DNA from: Halobacillus halophilus
GTDB taxonomy: Bacteria; Bacillota; Bacilli; Bacillales; Halobacillaceae
Direction of reading: 5' to 3'
Assembly: GCF_020171985.1 (NCBI RefSeq)
Contig: NZ_JAIVAL010000002.1
Span: 1-64,000, forward strand
DNA: 64,000 nt
Shown: in pieces, positions 43,152 to 51,941 of the stretch
Layout: each line of letters opens with the position of its first letter
How positions within the stretch are numbered: position 1 is the first letter of the stretch
Translations under genes and position numbers: made by a program
The notes under the pieces: model-generated
Database searches by the model: none
Told to the model about the DNA's origin: nothing
Seen by the model: only the letters and a program-made list of their open reading frames with translations

Positions 43152-44069
43152 TCACTCCTCATATATACCTTGGCTTAAGTATCGTTCACTGCTATCCGGA
43201 AAGACCGTTACAATTCTGGCACCAGGTTCCGCTTGTTTCGCTTCACGCAGAGCCGCTTCAAAAGCTGCTCCGGATGAACTCGCTACAAGCAGCCCTTCAT
43301 TTAATGCCAGTTCCTTTACACGTTGAAAGGCAATGGAATCCGGAATTGTATGAATGGCATCAAAATAAGAGGTGTCCATATAAAAGGGCAAGAATTCCAT
43401 GCCAATCCCTTCTGTATCATGCGGACCGGCCTTCCCTCCATTAATGACAGAGCCTTCTGGTTCGACAATTACTGTCTTGATCGCTGGATTCTGCTCTTTT
43501 AAATAGCGGGAAGTACCCATAAAAGTCCCACCTGTTCCAGCACCAGCAAGGAAAATGTCTATTTCTCCATTCAAATCTGTGTAGATCTCAGGACCTAACG
43601 TTTCGTAGTATGCATCCGGATTTGCTTGATTATTAAATTGCTGCAGGTTAAATGAACCAGGAATTTCGTCCACCAATTCATCCGCTTTTTTGATGGCTCC
43701 CCTCATCCCTTCTTCAGTAGGTGTATTAATCACTTCTGCGCCGAGCGCTCTCATAAGGGTCTGTTTCTCCAGACTGAACTTTTGAGGGGTGACAAACACC
43801 ACACGGTATCCCTTTCCTACAGCGGCAAGGGCAACTCCTATACCTGTGTTACCTGCGGTGGCTTCAATAATCGTGCCTCCCGGTTTAAGCATTCCTTTAT
43901 TCAAGGCGTCCTCAATCAGTTTTAAACCCAGACGGTCTTTTATACTACCGCCTGGGTTCATGAATTCAAGCTTAGCAAAAATACGGGCTTGATTCGGGAT
44001 GTCCGAGTGAGTAAGCTCGATCATCGGTGTGTGGCCGATTAACGATTGAATATTTCTGACATAACTCAT
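43152..44069 (-). CDS. mccA: Cystathionine beta-synthase MccA (O-acetylserine-dependent)
   Basis: 305 residues of the cysteine synthase fold. PLP lysine in GGSIKDRLG, substrate loop EATAGNTGIGVA, phosphate-binding GAGTGGTFMG. In B. subtilis MccA (YrhA) condenses homocysteine with O-acetylserine to cystathionine. Paired with mccB here, it completes reverse transsulfuration. No C-terminal CBS domains. ATG at 44069 preferred over the preceding TTG. Confidence 0.92.
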   Translation of the reverse strand: MSYVRNIQSLIGHTPMIELTHSDIPNQARIFAKLEFMNPGGSIKDRLGLKLIEDALNKGMLKPGGTIIEATAGNTGIGVALAAVGKGYRVVFVTPQKFSLEKQTLMRALGAEVINTPTEEGMRGAIKKADELVDEIPGSFNLQQFNNQANPDAYYETLGPEIYTDLNGEIDIFLAGAGTGGTFMGTSRYLKEQNPAIKTVIVEPEGSVINGGKAGPHDTEGIGMEFLPFYMDTSYFDAIHTIPDSIAFQRVKELALNEGLLVASSSGAAFEAALREAKQAEPGARIVTVFPDSSERYLSQGIYEE

Positions 44070-44090
44070 CAAACTCTCACCCTTCGTTTA

Positions 44091-44549
44091 TTAAAAAACT
44101 TCCGTCCATTCATCACGTTTGTTAAGCAGTTCACGGGCAAGTTCTTGTGCACCTTCTAAACTGTGACTCGCCGCAAACCCGCATTGTACTTCATTGCAGG
44201 CCGGAACTTCTTTAGCTTCCAGTACGTCATTCAGCGTATTTTCTACAACCTGAAGGATATTTTCATAGCTGTCATCATTTAGTACAGCAAGATAAAATCC
44301 TGTCTGGCAGCCCATTGGACCGATATCGATAATACGGTCGTGATGATTACGGCTGTTTTCAGCCATCAGGTGTTCAAGGGAATGAAGAGCCGGCATATCC
44401 ATATGTTCCTTGTTAGGCTGCTTTACACGGATATCGTACTTGTAGATCTTGTCACCTTTATCTCCTTCGGTTACACCGACAAGGCGGATATAAGGAGCTT
44501 TCACTTTCGTATGATCCAGGTTAAAGCTTTCTACGTTCATCTGTGTCAT
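44091..44549 (-). CDS. luxS: S-ribosylhomocysteine lyase LuxS
   Basis: 152 residues, usual LuxS length. Metal ligands His56 and His60 in [10 protein letters not shown] and Cys in [12 protein letters not shown]. Converts S-ribosylhomocysteine into homocysteine and the AI-2 precursor DPD. Its place between yrrT and mccA feeds homocysteine directly to MccA; in B. subtilis mtnN occupies this slot and luxS is elsewhere. AAGGAG precedes the ATG. Confidence 0.96.
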   Translation of the reverse strand: MTQMNVESFNLDHTKVKAPYIRLVGVTEGDKGDKIYKYDIRVKQPNKEHMDMPALHSLEHLMAENSRNHHDRIIDIGPMGCQTGFYLAVLNDDSYENILQVVENTLNDVLEAKEVPACNEVQCGFAASHSLEGAQELARELLNKRDEWTEVF

Positions 44550-44552
44550 AAA

Positions 44553-45194
44553 TCATTCTCCTTTTTTTGCCTGAATTAACCAGGCGTATTTATTCATTTG
44601 TTTAAATGATACCTCAAATCCCTGTTTGGAAAACATTTCCTTAAGTTCATCGAGATACCCATAATACTCTTCCTGCAAATCCTGCGCCAGATTCAAGTGA
44701 CCGGATTTTTCCGCATTATGAATTAATGCTTGTTTATGAGCTTCATCCTTAAAAAGAGTATCGATAAAAATTATCTGGCCTTTGCTTTCCAGTTTATCAT
44801 TAAATTTCTGAATGGCTTCTATTTTTTCACTGGTTGTTAAATGGTGAAAGGCAAAAGAACTGACAATGGACTGAATGGGTGTAATCAGCTGAGGGTAATT
44901 AAGAAAATCTCCATCATAAATGGCTGCTTGCGGACACTTTAAGTTGGCAATCCTCCGCATTTCGGATGATGGTTCAATTCCAATTACAACTTTATTCTGT
45001 CCGATCATTTTACGAGTTAAATTAGCTGTCCCTACACCGAATTCCATAACCGGAGAAATGGAGAGACCGGCCAGAAGTTCCAGCATATCCTCATAACCTT
45101 CAAAAACCTCTTTGTATTCTGGATCATTTCCAGACACTGTATCATCATATGAACTCGCCCATTGGTTAAATAGGTCGACAAATTCTACGCCCAT
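44553..45194 (-). CDS. yrrT: YrrT-type SAM-dependent methyltransferase
   Basis: 213 residues with a class I methyltransferase fold: motif I MEFGVGTANLT, acidic end of beta-2 GIEPSSEM, and motif VSSFAFHHLT. Length and place at the head of the mcc operon match B. subtilis YrrT, thought to generate S-adenosylhomocysteine; its acceptor is unknown. Ends three bases before luxS. Confidence 0.85.
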   Translation of the reverse strand: MGVEFVDLFNQWASSYDDTVSGNDPEYKEVFEGYEDMLELLAGLSISPVMEFGVGTANLTRKMIGQNKVVIGIEPSSEMRRIANLKCPQAAIYDGDFLNYPQLITPIQSIVSSFAFHHLTTSEKIEAIQKFNDKLESKGQIIFIDTLFKDEAHKQALIHNAEKSGHLNLAQDLQEEYYGYLDELKEMFSKQGFEVSFKQMNKYAWLIQAKKGE

Positions 45195-45215
45195 CTTACT
45201 TCCATCCCCTTAATC

Positions 45216-45233
45216 TTTATAATCCCTATCAAC
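45216..45233 (-). promoter_or_regulatory. CymR-like element at the yrrT promoter
   Basis: Minus strand GTTGATAGGGATTATAAA, overlapping a possible -10 (TATAAA). Similar to the element in the ABC transporter leader, consistent with shared repression by the cysteine regulator CymR (inference). Confidence 0.35.
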
Positions 45234-45310
45234 AAACTCGGAATTACATGTTTAATGTATCATATTTCAGAGGGATGCTCAACGGAATAGTCTTAAGACC
45301 TATTTTTAAC

Positions 45311-45348
45311 AAAAAAAGATCCGCTCCTCCTGTGGAAAGAGCGGATCT
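45311..45348 (-). terminator. Terminator of the DEAD-box helicase gene
   Basis: Ten-bp perfect stem AGATCCGCTC/GAGCGGATCT, seven-T tail on the minus strand. Confidence 0.9.
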
Positions 45349-45352
45349 CCTG

Positions 45353-46540
45353 CTATCTTCGTCTTTGAGAGCGTTTTGTTTTTTTCTTTGGTGGTTGTGA
45401 TTTAGATTCTTTTTCCTTGCCTGGGGATAAATTGGCAAGAGAACGGCGTTCTATTTTCTGTTTAATACTTTTTTCAATCGATTGCAGCGCCTGGCGGTCC
45501 TTTGGAGCAGCGAACGTAATGGCAAGCCCCTTCCCTCCAGCTCTTCCAGTGCGGCCAATCCGGTGAATATAACTTTCAGGATCCTGCGGGATGTCGTAAT
45601 TGAACACGTGCGTGATCCCTTCAACATCAAGACCGCGGGCGGCTACATCGGTTGCTACTAAATATTGAATCTTAGCATCACGGAACCGCTTCATGACTTT
45701 CTCCCGTTTCGCCTGTGATAAATCGCCATGAAGCTCATCTGCTTCAAACCCATGACTCAACAAGGCATCGTTCAACTTCCTTGCTCTACGTTTCGTCCGG
45801 CAGAATATCAAAGCGAGGAATGGGCGGTGTTCCTGCATAATTTCAATTAATGTATCTTGTTTGGCACGATCTGTTGTTTCATAGACCAGCTGTTTAATTC
45901 CTTCTAACGTTACGGTCTTTTCCTGCACAGTAATTCTTCTGGGATCCTTAAGAATTTTCTTGCCCAGCTGATTGACCTGAGTAGTGATGGTCGCTGAGAA
46001 TAACATGGTTTGTTTAGCTTCAGGTGTCTGGCTTAAGATATCCTGCACATCTGGCAGAAATCCTGCTTCAAGCATCTGATCCGCTTCATCCAGAACCATG
46101 TATTTCACTGCTTCAAGAGAAATCGTTCCCCTCCGTAAATGGTCAAGCATTCTCCCTGGTGTTGCAATGACAATATGGGCTTGTCCATTAAGCTTATGAG
46201 CCTGTTTGGCTACGTCCTGACCACCATAAACAGCCAGCACATGCATCTCCTCAGTTTTCAACTTTCGTACTTCTTCTGTAATCTGAAGCGCCAGTTCCCG
46301 TGTAGGCGTGACAATCACTGCCTGTACAGATGCGTCTTCTACCCGGATGTTCTGTAAAATCGGTAGTAAAAACGCAAAGGTTTTCCCTGTTCCTGTCTGC
46401 GCCTGGGCAATTACATCGCGTCCATCCATTAAAGCGGGAATCGCTTCCTGCTGGATAGGAGTGGGAGCGCCAATACCTTCTTGCGTCAATTTATTAATAA
46501 AATCTTTCCGTACACCTAGTTGTTCAAATGTTTGATTCAT
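45353..46540 (-). CDS. DEAD-box ATP-dependent RNA helicase
   Basis: 395 residues: Q motif (GAPTPIQ), Walker A AQTGTGKT, PTRELALQ, DEAD box VLDEADQM, SAT, and helicase C motifs ATDVAARGLD and HRIGRTGRAG. Short basic Lys/Arg tail (SQPPKKKTKRSQRRR) for RNA contact, with no DbpA or RRM domain. Size is between YfmL and CshB of B. subtilis; a role in ribosome assembly or cold-shock RNA remodelling is likely, paralogue uncertain. ATG at 46540 rather than the GTG three codons upstream. Confidence 0.92.
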   Translation of the reverse strand: MNQTFEQLGVRKDFINKLTQEGIGAPTPIQQEAIPALMDGRDVIAQAQTGTGKTFAFLLPILQNIRVEDASVQAVIVTPTRELALQITEEVRKLKTEEMHVLAVYGGQDVAKQAHKLNGQAHIVIATPGRMLDHLRRGTISLEAVKYMVLDEADQMLEAGFLPDVQDILSQTPEAKQTMLFSATITTQVNQLGKKILKDPRRITVQEKTVTLEGIKQLVYETTDRAKQDTLIEIMQEHRPFLALIFCRTKRRARKLNDALLSHGFEADELHGDLSQAKREKVMKRFRDAKIQYLVATDVAARGLDVEGITHVFNYDIPQDPESYIHRIGRTGRAGGKGLAITFAAPKDRQALQSIEKSIKQKIERRSLANLSPGKEKESKSQPPKKKTKRSQRRR

Positions 46541-46693
46541 TACGATCACTTCTTCCTATTATAACCTTCTTCTATTATTGTACCTGAAACCTATGATTTA
46601 TGAGCCCTTTTAGTGAAATTATCTTTTAAAAAGACTCGATTAAACTACTTTCCTGATATTACAGTTAAGCTCCATTACTTTAAAGCAAAGCCA

Positions 46694-46730
46694 CAAAAAA
46701 GAACAGGCTGCCCGCTTGGACAGCCTGCTC
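46694..46730 (-). terminator. Terminator of the peroxiredoxin gene
   Basis: Stem AACAGGCTG.CC pairing with GG.CAGCCTGCT, six-T tail on the minus strand. Confidence 0.85.
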
Positions 46731-46736
46731 ACAAGA

Positions 46737-47393
46737 TTATACGTCTTTTTTGGAAATATACCAGTCGATATATTCTATGCCTTCTTCCTCGGCCCGTTTT
46801 GCTGCTTCTTCTTGTGATTTTGGAGGGGACACTACGGCTTTATCTCCTTCCTGCCAGTCAGCAGGAGTGGATACTCCGTGTTCATCCGTCGTCTGAAGAG
46901 CTTTCACAAGACGAAGGATTTCCTGCATGTTTCTTCCAGTGGTCAGTGGATAATAAATGATCGACCGGATCTTCTGTTTATCGTCAATGACAAATACAGC
47001 ACGGCTTGTTTCGACCTGACTTTCGCCTGGCATAATCATGCCGTATTTCATAGCTACTTGTTTATCAAGATCGGCAATTACGGGAAATTCAATGTTCGTA
47101 TTAAAGTTTTCTTCGATACTTCTAATCCAGGCAATGTGGGATGGAACACTATCAACACTTAATCCAAGAAGTTCTGTGTTCATTTCTTTTAACTCAGGAT
47201 AGATTTCCTGAAGACCCACAAACTCTGTGGTGCATACCGGGGTAAAATCTGATGGATGAGAAAATAGTACAAGCCACTTGCCTTTATAATCTTCCAAAGA
47301 GATGTTTCCTTGACTGGTTGCCGCATTAAAAGCCGGGGCGTCATCTCCAATTCTCGGCATTTGTACTTGTTGATTCGTTTCTGTCTGTTCCAT
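46737..47393 (-). CDS. Peroxiredoxin, 1-Cys/Prx6 type
   Basis: 218 residues, longer than Bcp and with the C-terminal extension (ADWQEGDKAVVSPP) of the Prx6 subgroup. The peroxidatic cysteine is in HPSDFTPVCTTEF (PxxxTxxC). No resolving cysteine is evident. Reduces hydrogen peroxide and alkyl hydroperoxides. An 8-bp inverted repeat lies in the divergent promoter region shared with the LysM peptidase. Single gene. Confidence 0.9.
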   Translation of the reverse strand: MEQTETNQQVQMPRIGDDAPAFNAATSQGNISLEDYKGKWLVLFSHPSDFTPVCTTEFVGLQEIYPELKEMNTELLGLSVDSVPSHIAWIRSIEENFNTNIEFPVIADLDKQVAMKYGMIMPGESQVETSRAVFVIDDKQKIRSIIYYPLTTGRNMQEILRLVKALQTTDEHGVSTPADWQEGDKAVVSPPKSQEEAAKRAEEEGIEYIDWYISKKDV

Positions 47394-47437
47394 TTTTCTA
47401 CCTCCTTTTAAATTAAAGAACCCTCTTGGGTATATGT

Positions 47438-47457
47438 ACCACCAGACCCCTGGTGGT
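47438..47457. repeat. 8-bp inverted repeat between divergent genes
   Basis: ACCACCAG and CTGGTGGT with a 4-base spacer and no T run. Placed 45 bp upstream of the peroxiredoxin start; possible operator. Confidence 0.4.
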
Positions 47458-47604
47458 TAATCATGGAATTTTAATAACGGGGCAAAAGGCTTAATTAGTG
47501 CTCAGGCACCCTCGAATTCTTAGGATAATTTCTAAATAGCCTCATGCACCTCACTTCCTCCCCATATAGTAGTAAAAAGATTACCATGCTTAGGAGGTCC
47601 TACC

Positions 47605-48792
47605 ATGGATATAAACGTGAGAAGCGGCGATACGCTCTGGTACTACTCTAATTTATTTAATGTACCGCTAAAACTGATTATAGATTCCAATCCCCAAGTG
47701 AAACCTTCTGCCTTAGTTATCGGACAGATTATTAAAATCCCAGGGTACCAAGTAAGTTCTTATAAGATTCAAGCGAATGATACATTTTGGAAAATTGCTA
47801 CCGAAAGACGTATAGCTGTCGACTCATTAGCTTTACTAAACCCCACCGTTAATCCGAGACAGCTGCAAATCGGACAATCTATACGAATTCCTGTAAAAGT
47901 TACCTACCGGGTAGTGAATGGAAATCAAGCTTACGACTATCAGGTTTTAACTCGACACTTAAATGAACTAAATGAAATTTATCCCTTCATTCGCAATGAA
48001 ACCATCGGCCAGAGCGTAATGGGAAAGAATTTAGATGAACTCCAAATTGGCCGAGGATCGAAAGTCGTTCACTGGAATGGGTCCTTTCATGGAAACGAAT
48101 GGATTACTACCGCGGTCATCATGCAGTTTTTAAATGATTATTTATTAGCTTTAACGAACAAAGAATCGATTCGCGGTCTGGATGTCAGTCCTTTTTATGA
48201 TCAAGTCACCTTATCGATTGTGCCGATGGTAGATCCGGATGGAGTTAACCTCGTCCTAAACGGCCCGCCTGAAGGAGAATTTGGCCAGGAAGCACTTAGA
48301 ATCAACGAGGGGAGTACCGATTTCTCAGGGTGGAAAGCGAACATACGGGGAGTGGATTTAAACAATCAATACCCTGCTAAATGGGAGGTGGAAGCAGCAA
48401 GAAAACCAAAGGAACCAGCCTTCAGGGATTTCCCTGGCTACCAGCCATTAACAGAGCCAGAAGCAATCGCCATGGCTGAACTTGCAGGAGAACGATTATT
48501 CGAAAAAATGTTAGCCTTCCATACTCAGGGCGAAGTGATTTACTGGGGTTATGAAGGACTAGAACCGCCACGAGCTATGACGATCGTTAATGAATTCGGC
48601 CGTGTTAGTGGATATGAACCCATCCGTTACGTGGATAGCTACGCGGGGTACAAAGACTGGTTTGTAAAAGTGTTCCGGCAGCCTGGCTTTACTGTGGAAC
48701 TGGGTGAAGGTGTTAACCCCCTTCCTCTCAGTCAGTTCGATGAAATCTACCAGGAAACGATCGGTATTTTTCTTGCCAGTATGTATATGTAA
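47605..48792 (+). CDS. Gamma-D-glutamyl-L-diamino acid endopeptidase I (LysM, M14)
   Basis: 395 residues without a signal peptide: two LysM repeats (about 2-47 and 50-95; SGDTLWYYSN, ANDTFWKIA), then an M14 zinc carboxypeptidase domain from about 110. Zinc ligands in FHGNEW and FHTQG, substrate Asn/Arg region VDLNNQYP, and the base Glu in FTVELGEG. The layout is that of Lysinibacillus sphaericus endopeptidase I and B. subtilis YqgT, which cut the gamma-D-Glu-diaminopimelate bond of spore or cell-wall peptide. Absence of a signal peptide fits a mother-cell or forespore enzyme. Confidence 0.9.
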   Translation: MDINVRSGDTLWYYSNLFNVPLKLIIDSNPQVKPSALVIGQIIKIPGYQVSSYKIQANDTFWKIATERRIAVDSLALLNPTVNPRQLQIGQSIRIPVKVTYRVVNGNQAYDYQVLTRHLNELNEIYPFIRNETIGQSVMGKNLDELQIGRGSKVVHWNGSFHGNEWITTAVIMQFLNDYLLALTNKESIRGLDVSPFYDQVTLSIVPMVDPDGVNLVLNGPPEGEFGQEALRINEGSTDFSGWKANIRGVDLNNQYPAKWEVEAARKPKEPAFRDFPGYQPLTEPEAIAMAELAGERLFEKMLAFHTQGEVIYWGYEGLEPPRAMTIVNEFGRVSGYEPIRYVDSYAGYKDWFVKVFRQPGFTVELGEGVNPLPLSQFDEIYQETIGIFLASMYM

Positions 48793-48823
48793 AAAAGCGA
48801 TGCCAATTGAGGCATCGCTTTTT
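48791..48823 (+). terminator. Terminator of the endopeptidase gene
   Basis: AAAAAGCGATGCC/GGCATCGCTTTTT perfect stem right after the stop codon. Confidence 0.9.
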
Positions 48824-48923
48824 CATTATGCTTAGATATCAACGTTTAAGGGCATTGCAGATGCGAGAGGAAAGAGTTTGTTTTAAAATGGACATAGTAA
48901 TGATAAGGAAAGAAGGTGGCAGC

Positions 48924-49367
48924 ATGAGCAATAAAGAAATTGAAGATAAATTGCAAGAAGGCATATATGGTAAAAAACAAATCAGATCCTCTGAACGTAA
49001 ACGTTTCTTAGGTACAATTCGGGAGCGCGTAGTCCTGGCGCTCACAAAGGGACAACTGATGCAGGATCTTTCTCTCAAAGAATTAGAAAAAGCTATGCAG
49101 CAGCATCCAGAGACCAAACTTTTACTAAACGGCCACGTAGCTTCGAGATTTATGAAGGAAGAAAAGAAGTTAGCAGCTAAATATAACATCCCCTACACGA
49201 ATGTTATGAATCAGGATGCAGACTCAGATCTTGGTGCGGTATTAACGTACGATTATGCTGTGGATATAGAAGATATCTTTGTTCCGGAAAAGGATGAAAA
49301 ACCAGAAGATAAAGCTGAAAATTCCGGTTTTTTATCAACAGTTAAGAGCTGGTTTACTTCTAAATAA
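48924..49367 (+). CDS. yueI: YueI family protein (DUF1694)
   Basis: 147 residues; conserved DUF1694 segments RFLGTIRERVVLALTKGQ, the HPETKLLLNGH strand and the KKLAAKYNIPYT helix. Soluble, Rossmann-like, function unknown; matches B. subtilis YueI. The ATG at 48924 has AGAAGGTGG upstream; an earlier in-frame start is unlikely. Confidence 0.85.
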   Translation: MSNKEIEDKLQEGIYGKKQIRSSERKRFLGTIRERVVLALTKGQLMQDLSLKELEKAMQQHPETKLLLNGHVASRFMKEEKKLAAKYNIPYTNVMNQDADSDLGAVLTYDYAVDIEDIFVPEKDEKPEDKAENSGFLSTVKSWFTSK

Positions 49368-49439
49368 GCCGAGTTAGTTAATGAATCTTATGTCAGACAG
49401 TCAGGCACGACTAGCTTACCACAGCTGCGAAAATCGATT

Positions 49440-49469
49440 AAAAAAGACCCTCCTGCAAGGGAGAGTCTT
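49440..49469 (-). terminator. Terminator of the 111-residue hypothetical gene
   Basis: AAGACTCTCCC pairing with GGAGGGTCTT (minus strand), followed by six T. Confidence 0.78.
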
Positions 49470-49496
49470 GTTGAGATATCGTTTAAAATTTGTCGT

Positions 49497-49832
49497 TTAC
49501 AGCTTCGACTGCTCCATATGCCCATCATGCTCAACGATCACTTTCAGTGCTTCGTCATAATTTTCTTCTGGAATTTTGAAATTGAGCACATGAGTAAGAT
49601 GGCGTTTATCAGCCATGGCATCATCATCTTTATTAGGAGTGATTACATCTGTGAAGTTAAAAGTTCCCCCGCCAGTATTCGCAGATCCACTTGCAGGAAC
49701 GATTGGAGTTAGATCCACTTCTTCCGGGATAGGCTCAACGGCTTCTTGTTCAATATTATATTTCTGCAAAGATGATTTTGCGCTTTCTGCATCGTTTTCC
49801 GTTTTAAAATAAGCTTCTACATGTTTAGTCAT
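49497..49832 (-). CDS. Hypothetical protein, two ferredoxin-like halves
   Basis: 111 residues, acidic, no membrane segment. The N-terminal part (KHVEAYFKTENDAESAKSSL) and C-terminal part (THVLNFKIPEENYDEALKVI) look like two beta-alpha-beta units joined by a glycine/serine-rich linker. This resembles small stress proteins of Bacillaceae, but I do not recognise a named family. AGGGGAT lies before the ATG and a terminator follows, so it is probably expressed. Confidence 0.7.
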   Translation of the reverse strand: MTKHVEAYFKTENDAESAKSSLQKYNIEQEAVEPIPEEVDLTPIVPASGSANTGGGTFNFTDVITPNKDDDAMADKRHLTHVLNFKIPEENYDEALKVIVEHDGHMEQSKL

Positions 49833-49930
49833 CGTCTCAATCCCCTTCTAAAAGTGTTCTACTTTATATATTATCCTTTCTAGCACTTTTAAAACGTTTT
49901 CTCCCTTATCCTACCGGTACTATTCAACTA

Positions 49931-50488
49931 AATCTCCCGTTACTTGAAGACTCGGTTCCGAGATATTTTTGGTTCGTTACTTCATATAGAGAAGGGATGG
50001 CTGCAGAAACAACTCGCTTTCCTGCGGCCCTACAAGACGTAGGGTCGATCGACGTTGCCACAGGACGTGGCGACTTTAGTCGATCCTCCTTTTTTACACT
50101 GAGCCTCCTCAGTCGTTATCTCTCCCTGTGGGGTCTCGCCTAGCTCCTTCTCCCGCGGGAGTCTCGTCGTTTCTTCCGCCACCCCAACGATATCAAGTGA
50201 ACGAACTCTGCTATAGGAGACAGGAGGCATACTTCATTGGCCTGAAAGGCTGTCCATACGCGTCCACAACCATTAAAAATCAGGGTGGATGATGATGATC
50301 CTTGTTCATTAGAAGGAGGTTTTGCAGAGATTTTAGAACTCTCCATGAACGTAAAGGGGCGGAAGGGAACGTCGAACGACCCTGCGTTGTGCAGGCCGGA
50401 AAGCGAGTTATTTCCCCACCACCCCTTCTCCATCTAACGTAACGGACCCCATTTATCTCGAAACGGAGTCTTCAACTAAACGGCCCTT
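49931..50488. repeat. GC-rich palindromic repeat element, copy 3
   Basis: About 558 bp. The two ends are long imperfect inverted repeats: left AATCTCCCGTTACTTGAAG, right (read inward) AGGGCCGTTTAGTTGAAG, both continuing into GACTC-GTTTCGAGATA, then GTTAC...GAGAAGGGRTGG and ACTCGCTTTCC on both sides, so roughly the outer 100 bp pair. The left half equals copy 1; an inner block of about 65 bp equals copy 2 inverted. No gene supported. The flank 49833-49930 holds nothing clear. Confidence 0.75.
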
Positions 50489-50545
50489 TTGTTTAATAAG
50501 TCGCTTATGACGCTCGCTTAGTTTAGCTATTACGTGAGGAATAAC

Positions 50546-50587
50546 GACAAAAAGAGCGCCTTCTTTTTTAAGAAAGGTGCTCTTTTG
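50546..50587 (-). terminator. Terminator of argGH
   Basis: AAAAGAGCACCTT pairs with AAGGCGCTCTTTTT on the minus strand; the first arm includes the final argH codons. Confidence 0.8.
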
Positions 50588-51941
50588 CCAGATCAAGTTG
50601 GTTGTAGACTTGCTGAAAACCGGTAGCTCCTTCACTAACCCTTGCAGCCACTACTTGCTCAGGAGCCAATTTATCATAAATATCTTCTTCAAACAGCTCT
50701 GAGAATTGCTTGTATTCATTCATCGACAGATCAAGCAGATACTTGTTTTGATCGATCGCATAAAGCACAATTTTTCCAATCACTTCATGAGCCTGACGGA
50801 ACGGAAGTCCTTTAACGGTCAGATAATCGGCGATATCTGTAGCATTCGAGTAATCTTCTTTAACTGCCTTCTTCATATGGTCAGCTTTTACATCCATTGA
50901 ATCAAGCATCGGGGCAAGTAAAGACAGAGCTCCTTCTAACGTATCCACCGTATCAAACATACCTTCTTTGTCTTCCTGCATATCCTTGTTATACGCGAGC
51001 GGCAGTCCTTTCAATAGCGTAAGCAGACCCATCAGATTTCCATAAATCCGTCCGGTTTTTCCACGCAGCAGCTCGGGAACATCAGGATTCTTTTTTTGAG
51101 GCATAATGCTTGAACCTGTGCAAAATTCATCATCTAGTTCAATAAAATCAAATTCCTGGCTGCTCCATAAAATCAGTTCTTCGGATAACCGGGAAATATG
51201 GGTGATCATAATAGAAGAAATAGATAAAAACTCTAAGATAAAATCCCGGTCACTCACTGCATCCAGAGAATTAGGATAAGGTTTATCAAAACCGAGCGCA
51301 TCGGCTGTCATCTGTCTGTCAATTGGATAAGGGGTTCCAGCCAGAGCGGCCGCACCAAGTGGTGACCAATTAATGCGTTTAACGCTGTCCTGGAGACGTT
51401 CTTTATCCCTCTCAAACATCCAGAAGTAGGCGAGAAGATGATGACCGAAAGATACTGGCTGCGCCCGCTGCAGGTGAGTGTATCCTGGAAGAATGGTCTC
51501 CACATGGGACTCCGCCTGATTCACAAGCGCCGTCTGCACAGCCTCGACAAGCTCAAGTAATCCATTGGTCTTTTCCCGTAAGTACAGATGCATATCCGTT
51601 GCTACCTGATCATTACGGCTTCTGCCGGTGTGAAGTTTTCCCCCGACCGGGCCGATTTCATCAATCAGCATTTTCTCGATATTCATGTGAATATCTTCAT
51701 CAGCTATAGAGTAGTTAACATCTCCAGCCTGGATTTTCTTTTCAACCGCCTGTAAACCACCTTGAATCTCTTTCACTTCTTCCTGCGTTATAATGTCACA
51801 CTTCCCAAGCATCTCCACATGAGCCAGGCTTCCCTGGATATCCTGCAATGCCAGTTTTTGATCAAAACCGATGGAAGAGGTGTACTCTTCCACCAGTTTA
51901 TTAGTAGGTTTGGTAAAACGTCCTCCCCATAATTTACTCAT
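50568..51941 (-). CDS. argH: Argininosuccinate lyase
   Basis: 457 residues of the fumarase/aspartase superfamily. Signature [11 protein letters not shown] with the catalytic serine loop, [12 protein letters not shown], and HLQRAQP. Splits argininosuccinate into arginine and fumarate, the last step of arginine synthesis. The start overlaps the argG end by 8 bp (coupled translation). Confidence 0.96.
   Translation of the reverse strand: MSKLWGGRFTKPTNKLVEEYTSSIGFDQKLALQDIQGSLAHVEMLGKCDIITQEEVKEIQGGLQAVEKKIQAGDVNYSIADEDIHMNIEKMLIDEIGPVGGKLHTGRSRNDQVATDMHLYLREKTNGLLELVEAVQTALVNQAESHVETILPGYTHLQRAQPVSFGHHLLAYFWMFERDKERLQDSVKRINWSPLGAAALAGTPYPIDRQMTADALGFDKPYPNSLDAVSDRDFILEFLSISSIMITHISRLSEELILWSSQEFDFIELDDEFCTGSSIMPQKKNPDVPELLRGKTGRIYGNLMGLLTLLKGLPLAYNKDMQEDKEGMFDTVDTLEGALSLLAPMLDSMDVKADHMKKAVKEDYSNATDIADYLTVKGLPFRQAHEVIGKIVLYAIDQNKYLLDLSMNEYKQFSELFEEDIYDKLAPEQVVAARVSEGATGFQQVYNQLDLAKEHLS

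Noticed and set aside
46308-46535. Plus-strand 75-residue frame in the helicase gene
   Set aside because: Antisense shadow of the DEAD-box coding region, whose motifs are unmistakable on the other strand.
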